DNA of 64,000 nucleotides from NCBI RefSeq assembly GCF_000380565.1, contig NZ_AQYJ01000022.1:180401-244400 (forward strand), given 5' to 3'. The position numbers were made by a program, and so were the translations under genes. Below, in pieces: positions 17,742 to 26,488 of the stretch (position 1 is the stretch's first letter; every line of letters starts with the position of its first letter). Below the pieces are notes generated by a model. It was given only the letters and a program-made list of their open reading frames with translations. It had not been told where the DNA came from and made no database searches. Source of the DNA: Microbulbifer variabilis ATCC 700307. Its GTDB lineage: Bacteria > Pseudomonadota > Gammaproteobacteria > Pseudomonadales > Cellvibrionaceae.

Positions 17742-19685
17742 ATGAGCTATCAAGTACTGGCACGTAAGTGGCGCCCACGGCTATTTCGGGAGATGGTAGG
17801 GCAGGAGCATGTACTCCAGGCACTGATCAACGCCCTGGACAACGGCCGCCTGCATCACGCTTACCTATTTGCCGGTACCCGGGGGGTGGGCAAGACCACC
17901 ATAGCTCGAATTCTAGCCAAGTGTTTGAACTGTGAAGAGGGTGTCAGCTCTGAGCCCTGCGGCAAGTGTGACACTTGCATGGAGATTGCTGATGGTCGCT
18001 TTGTTGACCTAATTGAAGTGGACGCGGCATCTCGCACCAAGGTAGAGGATACCCGTGAACTGCTGGAGAATGTTCAATATGCTCCGACAAGAGGGCGCTA
18101 TAAAGTTTACCTGATTGATGAAGTCCATATGCTCTCCAATAGCTCCTTCAACGCCCTGTTGAAAACCTTGGAAGAGCCCCCTCCTCATGTGAAGTTTCTT
18201 CTCGCCACAACAGATCCGCAAAAGCTGCCGGTCACTGTGCTATCCCGCTGCCTGCAATTCAAACTAAAGAATATGAGTCCTGAACGGGTGGTTGAGCATT
18301 TGCGCTTTGTTTTGGAGCAGGAGCAGGTACCTTTTGAAGAGGGGGCCCTCTGGCACCTTGGGCGCGCTGCGGACGGCAGTATGCGAGATGGCATGAGTCT
18401 TACCGATCAGGCGATCGCTTTCGGAGCCGGAAAAATTAGTGAGGCTGAGGTTCGAGGTATGCTCGGTAGTATTGATACCGGGCTGGTGTGGAAGTTACTC
18501 CAAGCTCTGGCTGATGAGGATGCCGTAGCGCTGTTTGCGGTGGTTGCAGAGCTGTCCCAACAGGCACCCGACTACGGCGCTGCGTTAGCGGAGATTGCAG
18601 ATAACCTACATCGCTTGGCAGTCGCCCAGGTTTTACCTCAATCGATGGATAATTCTCTTGGGGATGGGGAGCGGCTGAAGACTCTTGCGGCTCAAATAGC
18701 CCCGGAAAATATACAGCTTTATTACCAGATGGCTCTGCATGCCCGCCGCGACTTGCCTCTGGCCCCAGACCCGCGAAGTGGTTTCGAAATGGCGTTGCTG
18801 CGTATGTTGGCATTCCGCCCCCAAGGGGTAGCGGATATCCCCAGGAAGGCACTTCCCGTGAATGAGCGGGAAGGGCAGGGCATTCCTGAAAAGGTAGAAT
18901 TACAATCTAGCTCCCCAATAGTACGGGAGGATGCCGAGGCAAAAAAGTCTGAACTGACCTCGCCACAGCCAGAGGTTGCGGCGGAAAAAGTGATACCTGT
19001 TTCCGGGGAACAGTTGAAGCCAGTTCAAGCAGACGAACAACCGGTGCTGAAGGTTGCAGGAGAGCCTGAGCCGGACATACCTGAGTCCGAGATCACTCCG
19101 GGCCGTGTGGATGAGGAGCTACCCTCTCCCGAGATTGAAGCAGGAGTGTCATCGCCGAGCCCCCGTGAAAATGTCTTGGCTGAGCTTCGACAGCGTGTAG
19201 CGGAAGTGGAGTCGACCCCGGTAGTTCCCGCACAGCCGCAGCAGAGGCCAGCAGTGGTAGCCACCGAGGTGCCAAAAGCGCGCCTTGATGCGCTCACTCC
19301 AGGCAGTTGGCCGGCGATGTACCAGCAACTGGGAATCAGCGGGATACTGCATTCTATCGCCCAGCACCTTGAGCTTGTGGGGCGCCGGGACAATATACTG
19401 TCCTTTACCTTGGATGAATCCTATAGCAGCCTCTATGACGATGTGCATCAGAGGCGTCTCGGAGATCTGCTTGGAGACTTCTTTCAGCAGCCGGTGGTGG
19501 CGCAGATCCAGGTTGGCTCGGTGCAAGGCGGTACACCTGCGCGTTTGGCAGCCGCGACCCGTGAGGTTCGCCTTGTCGCTGCCCGTGAAGCGCTGACTAC
19601 TGATCCTTTGGTTCAGGAGCTTCAGGCCGAATTAAATGCGCAGTTACTGCCAGACTCCGTCGAATCACTAGTCGAAGCAGATTAA
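17742..19685 (+). CDS. dnaX: DNA polymerase III subunits tau and gamma
   Basis: Clamp-loader ATPase that opens the beta sliding clamp and links the replisome (tau, 647 aa). The start at 17742 (MSYQVLARKWRP) is the family start and has GGAG just upstream; the frame is open further upstream but without homology. Walker A is GTRGVGKTT at residues 45-53. Zinc cysteines are at 64, 73, 76 and 79, Walker B is in LIDEVHML, and the sensor is in LLATTDPQKLP. A Pro/Glu-rich linker of about 170 residues precedes the C-terminal tau domain. A programmed frameshift site at codons 400-402 would give a gamma form of about 403 residues. It is followed by ybaB and recR, the usual gammaproteobacterial order. Confidence 0.97.
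   Translation: MSYQVLARKWRPRLFREMVGQEHVLQALINALDNGRLHHAYLFAGTRGVGKTTIARILAKCLNCEEGVSSEPCGKCDTCMEIADGRFVDLIEVDAASRTKVEDTRELLENVQYAPTRGRYKVYLIDEVHMLSNSSFNALLKTLEEPPPHVKFLLATTDPQKLPVTVLSRCLQFKLKNMSPERVVEHLRFVLEQEQVPFEEGALWHLGRAADGSMRDGMSLTDQAIAFGAGKISEAEVRGMLGSIDTGLVWKLLQALADEDAVALFAVVAELSQQAPDYGAALAEIADNLHRLAVAQVLPQSMDNSLGDGERLKTLAAQIAPENIQLYYQMALHARRDLPLAPDPRSGFEMALLRMLAFRPQGVADIPRKALPVNEREGQGIPEKVELQSSSPIVREDAEAKKSELTSPQPEVAAEKVIPVSGEQLKPVQADEQPVLKVAGEPEPDIPESEITPGRVDEELPSPEIEAGVSSPSPRENVLAELRQRVAEVESTPVVPAQPQQRPAVVATEVPKARLDALTPGSWPAMYQQLGISGILHSIAQHLELVGRRDNILSFTLDESYSSLYDDVHQRRLGDLLGDFFQQPVVAQIQVGSVQGGTPARLAAATREVRLVAAREALTTDPLVQELQAELNAQLLPDSVESLVEAD
18925..18952 (+). promoter_or_regulatory. 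dnaX: Programmed -1 frameshift signal in dnaX
   Basis: The heptamer A AAA AAG at 18941-18947 is in the correct dnaX frame (GCA AAA AAG). An internal Shine-Dalgarno-like GGGAGG (18925-18930) lies ten bases upstream. A -1 slip reads GTC and then stops at TGA (18950-18952), ending the short product in Lys-Lys-Val. A small stem (ACCTC / GAGGT) can form about ten bases downstream. This mirrors the E. coli dnaX arrangement. Confidence 0.8.
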
Positions 19686-19747
19686 TACAATATTGTATGC
19701 CCGGTTTTTATTTGGGTGGTTACATGAAACAGGAATAGAGGTTACTT

Positions 19748-20092
19748 ATGAAAGGTTTGGGCGATTTGATGCAGCAGGCCCAGAAAATGCAAGCCGACAT
19801 GCAAGAAAAGATGCAGAAGCTCCAGCAGGAGTTAAGTGACCTGCGTGTCTGTGGTGAGGCTGGTGCGGGTCTGATTAAAGTCACTATGAATGGCCGTCAC
19901 GATGTGACATCAGTGGAAATTGATCCTTCGTTGCTTACTGAAGATAAAGAAATGCTTGAAGACTTACTTGCGGCGGCAGTCAATGATGCGGTGCGCAGGG
20001 CTGAAGAAAAGGCTCAGGAGCTGCAAAAGCAGCAGGTTGGCGATCTTGCTTCGGGTATTAATCTGCCCGAGGGTTTTAAATTCCCGTTCTGA
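19748..20092 (+). CDS. ybaB: YbaB/EbfC nucleoid-associated protein
   Basis: Small dimeric DNA-binding protein (114 aa) of the YbaB/EbfC family. The N-terminal helix is rich in Met and Gln ([20 protein letters not shown]). The conserved core is [20 protein letters not shown], followed by a Lys/Glu-rich helix. Length is typical (105-115 aa). It sits between dnaX and recR, probably in one transcript, with AGAGG before the ATG. Its exact role in nucleoid structure or recombination is still loosely defined in the family. Confidence 0.95.
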   Translation: MKGLGDLMQQAQKMQADMQEKMQKLQQELSDLRVCGEAGAGLIKVTMNGRHDVTSVEIDPSLLTEDKEMLEDLLAAAVNDAVRRAEEKAQELQKQQVGDLASGINLPEGFKFPF

Positions 20093-20122
20093 TAGCCGGG
20101 CATCCCATCTAATTAGAGTTTT

Positions 20123-20731
20123 ATGTTTAGTCCCCTGATCGAAGAACTGATTCGCGCATTGCGCTGCCTGCCTAGTGTTGGGCCCAAGTCTGCGCAGCGC
20201 ATGGCGATGTACCTGCTGGAAAAGGATCGCGATGCTGCAGTGCTTTTGGCGCAGAGCCTGTCGCAGGCAGTGGAAAAGGTTGGCCGCTGCAACCAGTGCC
20301 GGACACTCACAGAGGAAACTATTTGCGCGCTGTGTAATAACAGTCGTCGCGAGCAAACGTCCCTATGTGTAGTGGAAACCCCCGCAGATGTTTTGGCGAT
20401 AGAGCAGGCTGGCAATTATCATGGCCGTTACTTTGTACTGCATGGCCATCTCTCCCCAATTGATGGTGTAGGGCCAGCGGACCTGGGAGTAGATTTGCTG
20501 GAGCAACGCCTCGCCAGTGAGTCCCTGCAGGAATTAATTGTAGCGACCAACCCGACGGTCGAAGGTGAGGCAACGGCGCAATATATAGCTGAGCGTGCAA
20601 GGGCGCATGGTGTAGCGGTAAGCCGCATCGCTCACGGGGTTCCCATTGGAGGAGAACTGGAATATATCGACGGCGGAACTCTGGCTCATGCCTTTAACAG
20701 CCGCACATCTTTTTTCCCCTCTGTTGAGTGA
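20123..20731 (+). CDS. recR: Recombination mediator RecR
   Basis: RecFOR-pathway protein (202 aa) that forms a ring clamp and helps load RecA at gaps. The helix-hairpin-helix is [16 protein letters not shown]. The zinc-binding cysteines are in CNQC and CALC at about 57-72. The Toprim domain begins [17 protein letters not shown], followed by [16 protein letters not shown]. The C terminus has [20 protein letters not shown]. Length is normal. It begins 30 bases after ybaB and is followed within a few bases by rnd. Confidence 0.97.
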   Translation: MFSPLIEELIRALRCLPSVGPKSAQRMAMYLLEKDRDAAVLLAQSLSQAVEKVGRCNQCRTLTEETICALCNNSRREQTSLCVVETPADVLAIEQAGNYHGRYFVLHGHLSPIDGVGPADLGVDLLEQRLASESLQELIVATNPTVEGEATAQYIAERARAHGVAVSRIAHGVPIGGELEYIDGGTLAHAFNSRTSFFPSVE

Positions 20732-20736
20732 TACCG

Positions 20737-21864
20737 ATGGTTGAGATAGATACCACTCCGCGCTGGGTGGATAGCAGCGAGCAGCTGGCTGCCCTGTGTA
20801 CCGAGTGGCGCCGGCAGCGCGCGGTAGCACTGGATACTGAGTTCATGCGCAGTCGTACCTTTTACCCTCAGCCAGCCCTGGTGCAGGTAGGGGATGGGAA
20901 GTACTGTTACTTGATCGATAATCTAGCTATTGAAGACCTTCAGCCTCTGAGGGATTTACTCCTGGATGCGGCTGTGACCAAGATCATGCATAGCTGCAGC
21001 GAGGACCTGGAAACCCTGGAATGCCTGTTGGGAGTCGTTCCTGAGCCGATTTTCGATACCCAGATTGCAGCTGCTATGAGTGGCATGGGGGCGGGCCTGG
21101 GATATGCGGCTACTGTTCGCGAGTTATTGAATATTGAATTACCGAAAAGTGAGACCCGCTCTGACTGGCTGCAGCGTCCACTGAGTGAGGCACAACAGAG
21201 TTATGCGGCTCTTGATGTCGCTTGGTTGCCAGTGCTTTATGGTGTTTTACTGAAGCGACTAGAGGGATATGGCCGGGAAGGATGGCTTCAAGAGGATTGC
21301 GCTGCACTGGTAATTGCTGCGCGTAGTCCACAGGCGCCGGAACTCTATTATAAGAAAGTAAAGGGGGCATGGCGCCTGCGTGGCAAGCAGCTGGCGGCTC
21401 TTCAAGACCTCTGTGCCTGGCGTGAGCGCGAGGCACGGGTACTAAACATGCCGCGTAATCATCTGCTCAAAGAAAATATCTGTATGGCCCTGGCCCAGCA
21501 GTTACCGCGGCATAAAGGTGCTCTGAGTCAGGCTGGGTTTGAAGGTCGCGCCCTCAGGGAGCATGGGGACAGTCTGTTGCAGGTGATTTCCCAGGCTGTA
21601 CAGCGGAGCGATATGCCAGCACGCCTACCGCAGCCCCTCAATCGCCAGCAGGGAGAGGTTCTCAAACAATTGCGCCAACATCTCAGCATAATTGCTGAAC
21701 GCGAGGGCCTGCCAGCTGAAATCCTTATCCGCAAGAAGGAGCTAGAGACTCTGGTGCAGGCCCGCAAGCCGGAGCTACAAGGGCGCATGTGTGGTTGGCG
21801 GGCAAAGGTTGTAGGCGAGCCTCTGCTTGATGTATTGCGCCAGCTGCGCAAAGAGGAACTATAA
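20737..21864 (+). CDS. rnd: Ribonuclease D
   Basis: 3'-5' exoribonuclease that trims tRNA and other stable RNA precursors (375 aa). The DEDD exonuclease domain covers about residues 1-170, with motif Exo I ALDTEFMRSRTF, HSCSEDLETL for Exo II and SYAALDVAWL for Exo III. An HRDC domain follows from about 205 (LRGKQLAALQDLCAWRERE). The ATG at 20737 is preferred over an in-frame GTG that overlaps the recR stop. The next gene, ycgL, starts directly after the stop codon, so the two are translationally coupled. Confidence 0.95.
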   Translation: MVEIDTTPRWVDSSEQLAALCTEWRRQRAVALDTEFMRSRTFYPQPALVQVGDGKYCYLIDNLAIEDLQPLRDLLLDAAVTKIMHSCSEDLETLECLLGVVPEPIFDTQIAAAMSGMGAGLGYAATVRELLNIELPKSETRSDWLQRPLSEAQQSYAALDVAWLPVLYGVLLKRLEGYGREGWLQEDCAALVIAARSPQAPELYYKKVKGAWRLRGKQLAALQDLCAWREREARVLNMPRNHLLKENICMALAQQLPRHKGALSQAGFEGRALREHGDSLLQVISQAVQRSDMPARLPQPLNRQQGEVLKQLRQHLSIIAEREGLPAEILIRKKELETLVQARKPELQGRMCGWRAKVVGEPLLDVLRQLRKEEL

Positions 21865-22152
21865 GTGAAAGTTTTATGTGATATATACCGCAGTCCCAAA
21901 AAAGAGGAAATGTACCTGTACGTGGATAAACGTGAGGGAACTGCGCGGGTGCCTGAAAATCTATTGGAGCTATTTGGCAGCCCTCAGCACCTGACTACCA
22001 TGTTGTTAACCCCGGAGCGTAAACTGGCGCGCGCAAATGCTGACAAGGTCCTGCAGGATGTGCGTGCGCGAGGTTACTATTTACAAATGCCGCCGGTAGC
22101 TGATTCTGAAATGAGTGAAATCGCACTGAAGAACAGTAAGCTGCAACGCTGA
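21865..22152 (+). CDS. ycgL: YcgL-domain protein
   Basis: Small protein of the YcgL family (95 aa) of unknown biochemical role. Signature phrases are CDIYRSPKKEEMYLYVDK, LLELFGSPQ and LLTPERKLARANADKVL. It starts with GTG immediately after the rnd stop codon. The order rnd-ycgL-ycgN is a conserved gammaproteobacterial cluster, which supports the start and the assignment. Confidence 0.9.
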   Translation: MKVLCDIYRSPKKEEMYLYVDKREGTARVPENLLELFGSPQHLTTMLLTPERKLARANADKVLQDVRARGYYLQMPPVADSEMSEIALKNSKLQR

Positions 22153-22159
22153 GACTGAA

Positions 22160-22609
22160 ATGGCTCAAGTGCCTTTTTGGCGGCGTAAGACCCTTGAACA
22201 AATGAATGCTTCCGAGTGGGAGGCGCTTTGTGATGGCTGTGGACGCTGCTGTATACATAGTCTCGAAGATGAGGAGACGGGAGAGGTATATAGTACCAAC
22301 GTTGCCTGTCGACTGCTCGATACATATTCCTGTCGCTGTAGCCAGTACAGCCGGCGTAAAGTATTGGTGCCTGGCTGTATACAGCTTCAAGTAGAGGACG
22401 TTCCAGAGTTCGGTTGGTTGCCGAGTACTTGTGCTTACCGCTGCCTGTCAGAAGGGCGCTCTCTACCGGATTGGCATCCACTGATTAGTGGGGACACAGA
22501 GTCGGTGCATAAGGCCGGTATTTCAGTTCGTGGCAGAGTCGTAAGTGAGGAGCTGGTGCACCCGGATGATATGGAAGAGCATGTCGTTACCTGGGTTGAT
22601 GTTGATTGA
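22160..22609 (+). CDS. ycgN: YcgN-family cysteine-cluster protein
   Basis: UPF0260/YcgN protein (149 aa) with a metal-binding cysteine cluster of the CxxCGxCC type: LCDGCGRCC at residues 23-31, further cysteines in TYSCRCSQY and VPGC, and CAYRCLSEGR near the C-terminal third. WHPLISGDTESVHKAGISVR is a family hallmark. It likely binds iron-sulfur or zinc; function unproven. It begins seven bases after ycgL. Confidence 0.92.
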   Translation: MAQVPFWRRKTLEQMNASEWEALCDGCGRCCIHSLEDEETGEVYSTNVACRLLDTYSCRCSQYSRRKVLVPGCIQLQVEDVPEFGWLPSTCAYRCLSEGRSLPDWHPLISGDTESVHKAGISVRGRVVSEELVHPDDMEEHVVTWVDVD

Positions 22610-22667
22610 GAGGATGCCTCCAGATGTTCTTGCGGGAGGCGATGAGGATTTAGAGAAGAAAGTAAAA

Positions 22668-23048
22668 ATGTCAGAAGATTTTCAACTTGCCTGGATTGTT
22701 TACACGGCGTCGACTCTGGTGCTGTTATTGGCGGGCTGGTGGTTTATGCGCAATTGGCGCTGGAGCTGGTTGCGCCGTACTCTCTTATTAATCTTTGCAG
22801 CGGTATTGTTAGTGCCGGTAAAGGTACCTGTTGCTGAATCAGTGGCGATGCCAGTGTTACCTCTCTTTGTTTATCAGATGCTTTTTGAAGAAAATGGCGC
22901 AGCGCCGGAGGTCACCGCAAATCTGGTTTTTTCCGCTGGCGGAGCTTTGGCTGTGATGGTTTTTTGGGGGATTGTCACACTGCTGCTGCGCTTTCGGCGC
23001 GATCGACGCAGTCGCTTTGATGATGATCCTTACTTTAATGAGCAGTAA
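22668..23048 (+). CDS. Small membrane protein, unknown function
   Basis: Predicted inner-membrane protein (126 aa). Hydrophobic segments lie at about 7-24 (AWIVYTASTLVLLLAGWWF), 36-52 (LLLIFAAVLLVPVKVPV) and 85-108 (LVFSAGGALAVMVFWGIVTL). The tail is basic and then acidic (RRDRRSRFDDDPYF). The ATG at 22668 is preferred because an open frame from 22545 would overlap ycgN for no reason and GAGAAGA precedes this ATG. It follows the rnd-ycgL-ycgN run and may be part of the same transcript. No family recognised with confidence. Confidence 0.75.
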   Translation: MSEDFQLAWIVYTASTLVLLLAGWWFMRNWRWSWLRRTLLLIFAAVLLVPVKVPVAESVAMPVLPLFVYQMLFEENGAAPEVTANLVFSAGGALAVMVFWGIVTLLLRFRRDRRSRFDDDPYFNEQ

Positions 23049-23483
23049 CCGCCAGAGACCAGACTTTTTTTAGTTAGCGATCACTTTTAAGGGCTGGTGG
23101 ACAAATAATTGCCTATTAGCCTTTCTTGCATCTAGCCAGTTAATAGTCGACCCAAATATTTCTTCTGCGAACTACCTTTCCCCATTGGATCAAAGGCGCC
23201 GTATCCTCTGCTCCGGAGTTCTCTATCCGGTGACAGCTGCTATATCTATTAGGCTGCCTGCAGGCTTGGCGTGAGGCCATGCTAGTCGGTTCAATTTTCG
23301 ACGTTGAATAAGGGCGTAGCCATATAGAAAATGCGGCTTGGAATGTCCGTAAGCAATTCGAAAATTCACTATGCTGGCAGCTTGATGGCCGGACTTAAAG
23401 AAAAATACTGAAGAAGTGCAATTGGCACATTATTCCGTCCTTGTAAGTTGGCGGAGGCTGCCATTGACGTCTGAGGAATCCTG
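23049..23483. other. Gene-free region (435 bases)
   Basis: No coding region or clear terminator was recognised. It should contain the promoter for the membrane protein at 23484. Confidence 0.4.
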
Positions 23484-24164
23484 ATGCTCGACCACCTGCT
23501 GATTCTTACCGCGGTAATGCTGGTTTCGGGCATTCTTGGCGGGTTGGTGAATTACTATCAGATGCTGTTTACAGAGGAGGATCCGGCCGGTCTTGCACGT
23601 TGCCTGATTATGGGCTTGTGCGGTGCCTTGATAGTGCCAATTTTCCTCAAATTCACTCAAAGTGACCTCTTGATCGAGATCCAGGGGGATCCATCGCGCC
23701 TGCTGATTTTCACCGGCTATTGTTTACTGGCTGCCATTGCCTCGCGTATGTTCGTTTTTAATGCTGCACGTCGTCAGTTACGGGACGCCAGTATTGCCCG
23801 GGCCAGGGTTGAGAACCTTGAGCAGGAGCTGCGTACAATGCAGCTCGAGATGATGCCGTTATTGGAGCATGAAATTGAAGGGGATCTGGAGCAGGGGCCA
23901 GTGCTGGATTTTAACCAGATCCGTAAGCTGGATGAGAATGCCCTGCAAGTGCTCAACCTCCTTAATAGTGGTGAGTGTGTATTTCGCTCCCTGTCAGGAA
24001 TGGTGCAAGACAGCGGTATGGAGACCAATTCTGTCGCCCGCGCCTTAAATAGCCTGTTAGTGTTGGAGATGGTCGGTAAGATTCATAGTCACTTGGGAAT
24101 CCGCTGGTACATCACCAGTAAGGGAAGACAGGTGGTACATCGCCGTAGTACCCAGATGGCTTGA
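23484..24164 (+). CDS. Membrane protein with C-terminal helix-turn-helix-like domain
   Basis: 226 aa. Three hydrophobic segments occupy about residues 4-25, 40-58 and 75-92. The N-terminal part resembles three-helix membrane modules annotated as YEATS-associated. A coiled-coil-like stretch (about 95-130) leads to a C-terminal region (about 145-222) with the pattern LDENALQVLNLLNSGE, SLSGMVQDSGMETNSVARAL and GIRWYITSKGRQVV, which looks like a winged helix. This suggests a membrane-tethered sensor or DNA-binding protein, but no ligand or target is visible. It stands alone, 140 bases before the MoxR gene. Confidence 0.7.
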   Translation: MLDHLLILTAVMLVSGILGGLVNYYQMLFTEEDPAGLARCLIMGLCGALIVPIFLKFTQSDLLIEIQGDPSRLLIFTGYCLLAAIASRMFVFNAARRQLRDASIARARVENLEQELRTMQLEMMPLLEHEIEGDLEQGPVLDFNQIRKLDENALQVLNLLNSGECVFRSLSGMVQDSGMETNSVARALNSLLVLEMVGKIHSHLGIRWYITSKGRQVVHRRSTQMA

Positions 24165-24303
24165 CCCCGGTTGCATAAGCAGTCGCTCAGCCTACTCAAG
24201 CTGGTCATCCAATTTGGTCGTTCCCGCCTCGCCTCCTGCCCTGTTGTTCAATTATCATTCGCTAAATCAGATAGATAGCGGCGAATACAGGATTGGAGTA
24301 GTC

Positions 24304-25149
24304 ATGAAATTTACCGGTACCGACAGCTATGTAGCTACTGAAGACCTGCAGATGGCGGTAAACGCAGCGGTCACCCTGCAGCGTCCCCTTCTGATCAAAG
24401 GCGAGCCGGGCACCGGCAAAACTTTGCTTGCGGAGCAGGTTGCGCAGAGCCTCGGCATGAAGTTGATCCAGTGGCATATTAAGTCCACTACCAAGGCACA
24501 GCAGGGTTTGTATGAATATGATGCCGTGTCACGCCTGAGGGATTCCCAATTGGGAGTGGATAAAGTCCATGATATTGGCAATTACATCAAGCGCGGTAAG
24601 CTGTGGGAGGCTTTCGCGGCTGAGGAACGTGTAGTACTGCTGATTGATGAAATTGACAAGGCAGATATTGAGTTTCCCAATGACTTGCTGGTAGAGCTGG
24701 ATCGCATGGAGTTTTTCGTCTATGAAACCGGCGAAACCATCAAAGCCAAGCAGCGTCCCGTCGTAATTATTACCTCCAATAATGAGAAAGAGTTGCCTGA
24801 TGCTTTCTTGCGCCGGTGTTTTTTCCATTACATCAGCTTCCCCGACCGTGACACCATGCGCAAAATTGTTGACGTGCATTACCCGGATATAAAGGGGCAG
24901 ATGGTGGCAGAGGCGATGGATATCTTCTTCCAGTTGAGGGAAGTGCCAGGCCTAAAGAAAAAGCCCTCCACTTCGGAGTTGATTGACTGGCTGAAATTGT
25001 TGATGGCAGATGATATTCCCGAAGAAGTCTTGAAAAACCGTGATAACAGCAGTGCGATCCCTCCTCTCTACGGAGCCCTGCTGAAAAATGAACAAGATGT
25101 TCATATGCTGGAGCGTCTTGCGTTTATGGCGCGTCGAGATAATCGTTAA
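24304..25149 (+). CDS. MoxR-family AAA ATPase
   Basis: AAA+ chaperone-like ATPase (281 aa). Walker A is GEPGTGKTLLAEQ at about residues 37-49, Walker B is VLLIDEIDKADIEFPNDLL, sensor 1 is IITSNNEKELPDAFLRRC. The start at 24304 has GGAG upstream; the longer open frame from 24214 adds no conserved sequence. It pairs with the VWA protein 100 bases downstream, the usual MoxR/VWA partnership in which the ATPase helps mature or insert cofactors into, or remodel, a client complex. The client is not identifiable here. Confidence 0.92.
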   Translation: MKFTGTDSYVATEDLQMAVNAAVTLQRPLLIKGEPGTGKTLLAEQVAQSLGMKLIQWHIKSTTKAQQGLYEYDAVSRLRDSQLGVDKVHDIGNYIKRGKLWEAFAAEERVVLLIDEIDKADIEFPNDLLVELDRMEFFVYETGETIKAKQRPVVIITSNNEKELPDAFLRRCFFHYISFPDRDTMRKIVDVHYPDIKGQMVAEAMDIFFQLREVPGLKKKPSTSELIDWLKLLMADDIPEEVLKNRDNSSAIPPLYGALLKNEQDVHMLERLAFMARRDNR

Positions 25150-25250
25150 TTGGTGAATCGCTGTGTTTCAGGGAGAGGATATGCTCTTCCTGAAGTTTCA
25201 TCGGTTGGTTCGATTGCAACCCTATTTTCCTATGCTGACTGCGAATTACT

Positions 25251-26432
25251 ATGCTGATTGGCTTTTTTCTAAATTTACGCCGCTATAAATTACCGGTATC
25301 CATTACCGAGCTGCTTTCCTTGCTCGAAGCTTTGCAGCAACGTTTGGTGTTTGCAGACTTGGAGGAATTTTACTTCCTGGCCCGAGTTTGCCTGGTGAAG
25401 GATGAGAAGCATTTCGATAAATTCGATCGCGCTTTTGAGTCTTATTTTAAAGACCTGGAAACACTGGATGATATTGTCGAGCAGATGATCCCGGATGACT
25501 GGCTCCGTGCAGAGTTCCTGAAACAGCTCACGGAAGAGGAAAAGGCTAAGGTCCAAAGCCTCGGTGGTCTGGAAAAACTGTTGGAGGAATTCAAAAAGCG
25601 CCTTGAAGAGCAGAAGAAGCGCCACAGTGGCGGCAACCGCTGGATCGGTACCGGTGGCACCAGTCCTTTTGGTAACAGCGGCTATCACCCGGGAGGAATT
25701 CGGGTTGGGGGTAAGGGCCGCAACCGCTCGGCATCCAAAGTGTGGGAGAAGCGTCAGTTTAAGAACCTGGATGACAGTGTCAGCCTGGGTACTCGTAATA
25801 TCCAGGTCGCCCTGCGCAAGCTGCGAAAATTTGCCCGCACCGGCGCTGCTGAAGAGCTGGACCTGGATAACACAATTTCCTCCACAGCACGCAATGCGGG
25901 CCTTTTGGATATCCAGATGGTTCCGGAGCGGCACAACGCGATAAAAGTATTGATCTTTTTTGATGTAGGGGGCTCCATGGACCCCTACGTACGGGTTTGT
26001 GAAGAACTGTTTTCAGCCTGCCGCTCCGAATTTAAGCACCTGGAGTATTTTTATTTCCACAACTTTGTCTATGAGCATGTTTGGAGAGACAACCAGCGTC
26101 GTTTCAGTGAAAACACTTCATTGCTGGAAGTACTGCGTACTTATGCCAAAGACTATAAAGTTATTTTTGTGGGCGATGCCTCTATGGCGCCCTACGAAAT
26201 TACCAGCCGCTATGGCAGTGTCGAGCATATGAATGAGGAACCCGGTGCTGCCTGGATGGAGCGAATTACGAATACCTACAGTAACCTGGTCTGGTTAAAC
26301 CCTGTCGGTGAGGAGTACTGGCAATACACCCCCAGTATTGGAATGACACAGCGTTTGGTCGATGGGCACATGTACCCGATGACTTTGGCGGGGTTGGATA
26401 GGGCGATCGCCTATCTGGTAAAAGGGCGCTGA
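25251..26432 (+). CDS. VWA-domain (CoxE-like) protein, MoxR partner
   Basis: 393 aa. The N-terminal half is helical and charged (about residues 1-150, including LEEFKKRLEEQKKRHSGG), then a glycine-rich linker (RWIGTGGTSPFGNSGY). The C-terminal half is a von Willebrand A domain with a metal site written FFDVGGSMD instead of the usual DxSxS; other conserved parts are FYFHNFVYEHVW and VIFVGDASMAPYEI. This form is typical of CoxE-like partners of MoxR ATPases. No signal peptide, so cytoplasmic. The ATG at 25251 is the only good start. Confidence 0.9.
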   Translation: MLIGFFLNLRRYKLPVSITELLSLLEALQQRLVFADLEEFYFLARVCLVKDEKHFDKFDRAFESYFKDLETLDDIVEQMIPDDWLRAEFLKQLTEEEKAKVQSLGGLEKLLEEFKKRLEEQKKRHSGGNRWIGTGGTSPFGNSGYHPGGIRVGGKGRNRSASKVWEKRQFKNLDDSVSLGTRNIQVALRKLRKFARTGAAEELDLDNTISSTARNAGLLDIQMVPERHNAIKVLIFFDVGGSMDPYVRVCEELFSACRSEFKHLEYFYFHNFVYEHVWRDNQRRFSENTSLLEVLRTYAKDYKVIFVGDASMAPYEITSRYGSVEHMNEEPGAAWMERITNTYSNLVWLNPVGEEYWQYTPSIGMTQRLVDGHMYPMTLAGLDRAIAYLVKGR

Positions 26433-26488
26433 TGCTGCAGTAATATCTTTCAAGTCAGGCGGCACTGTCCGAACCGCCTGATCACTTC

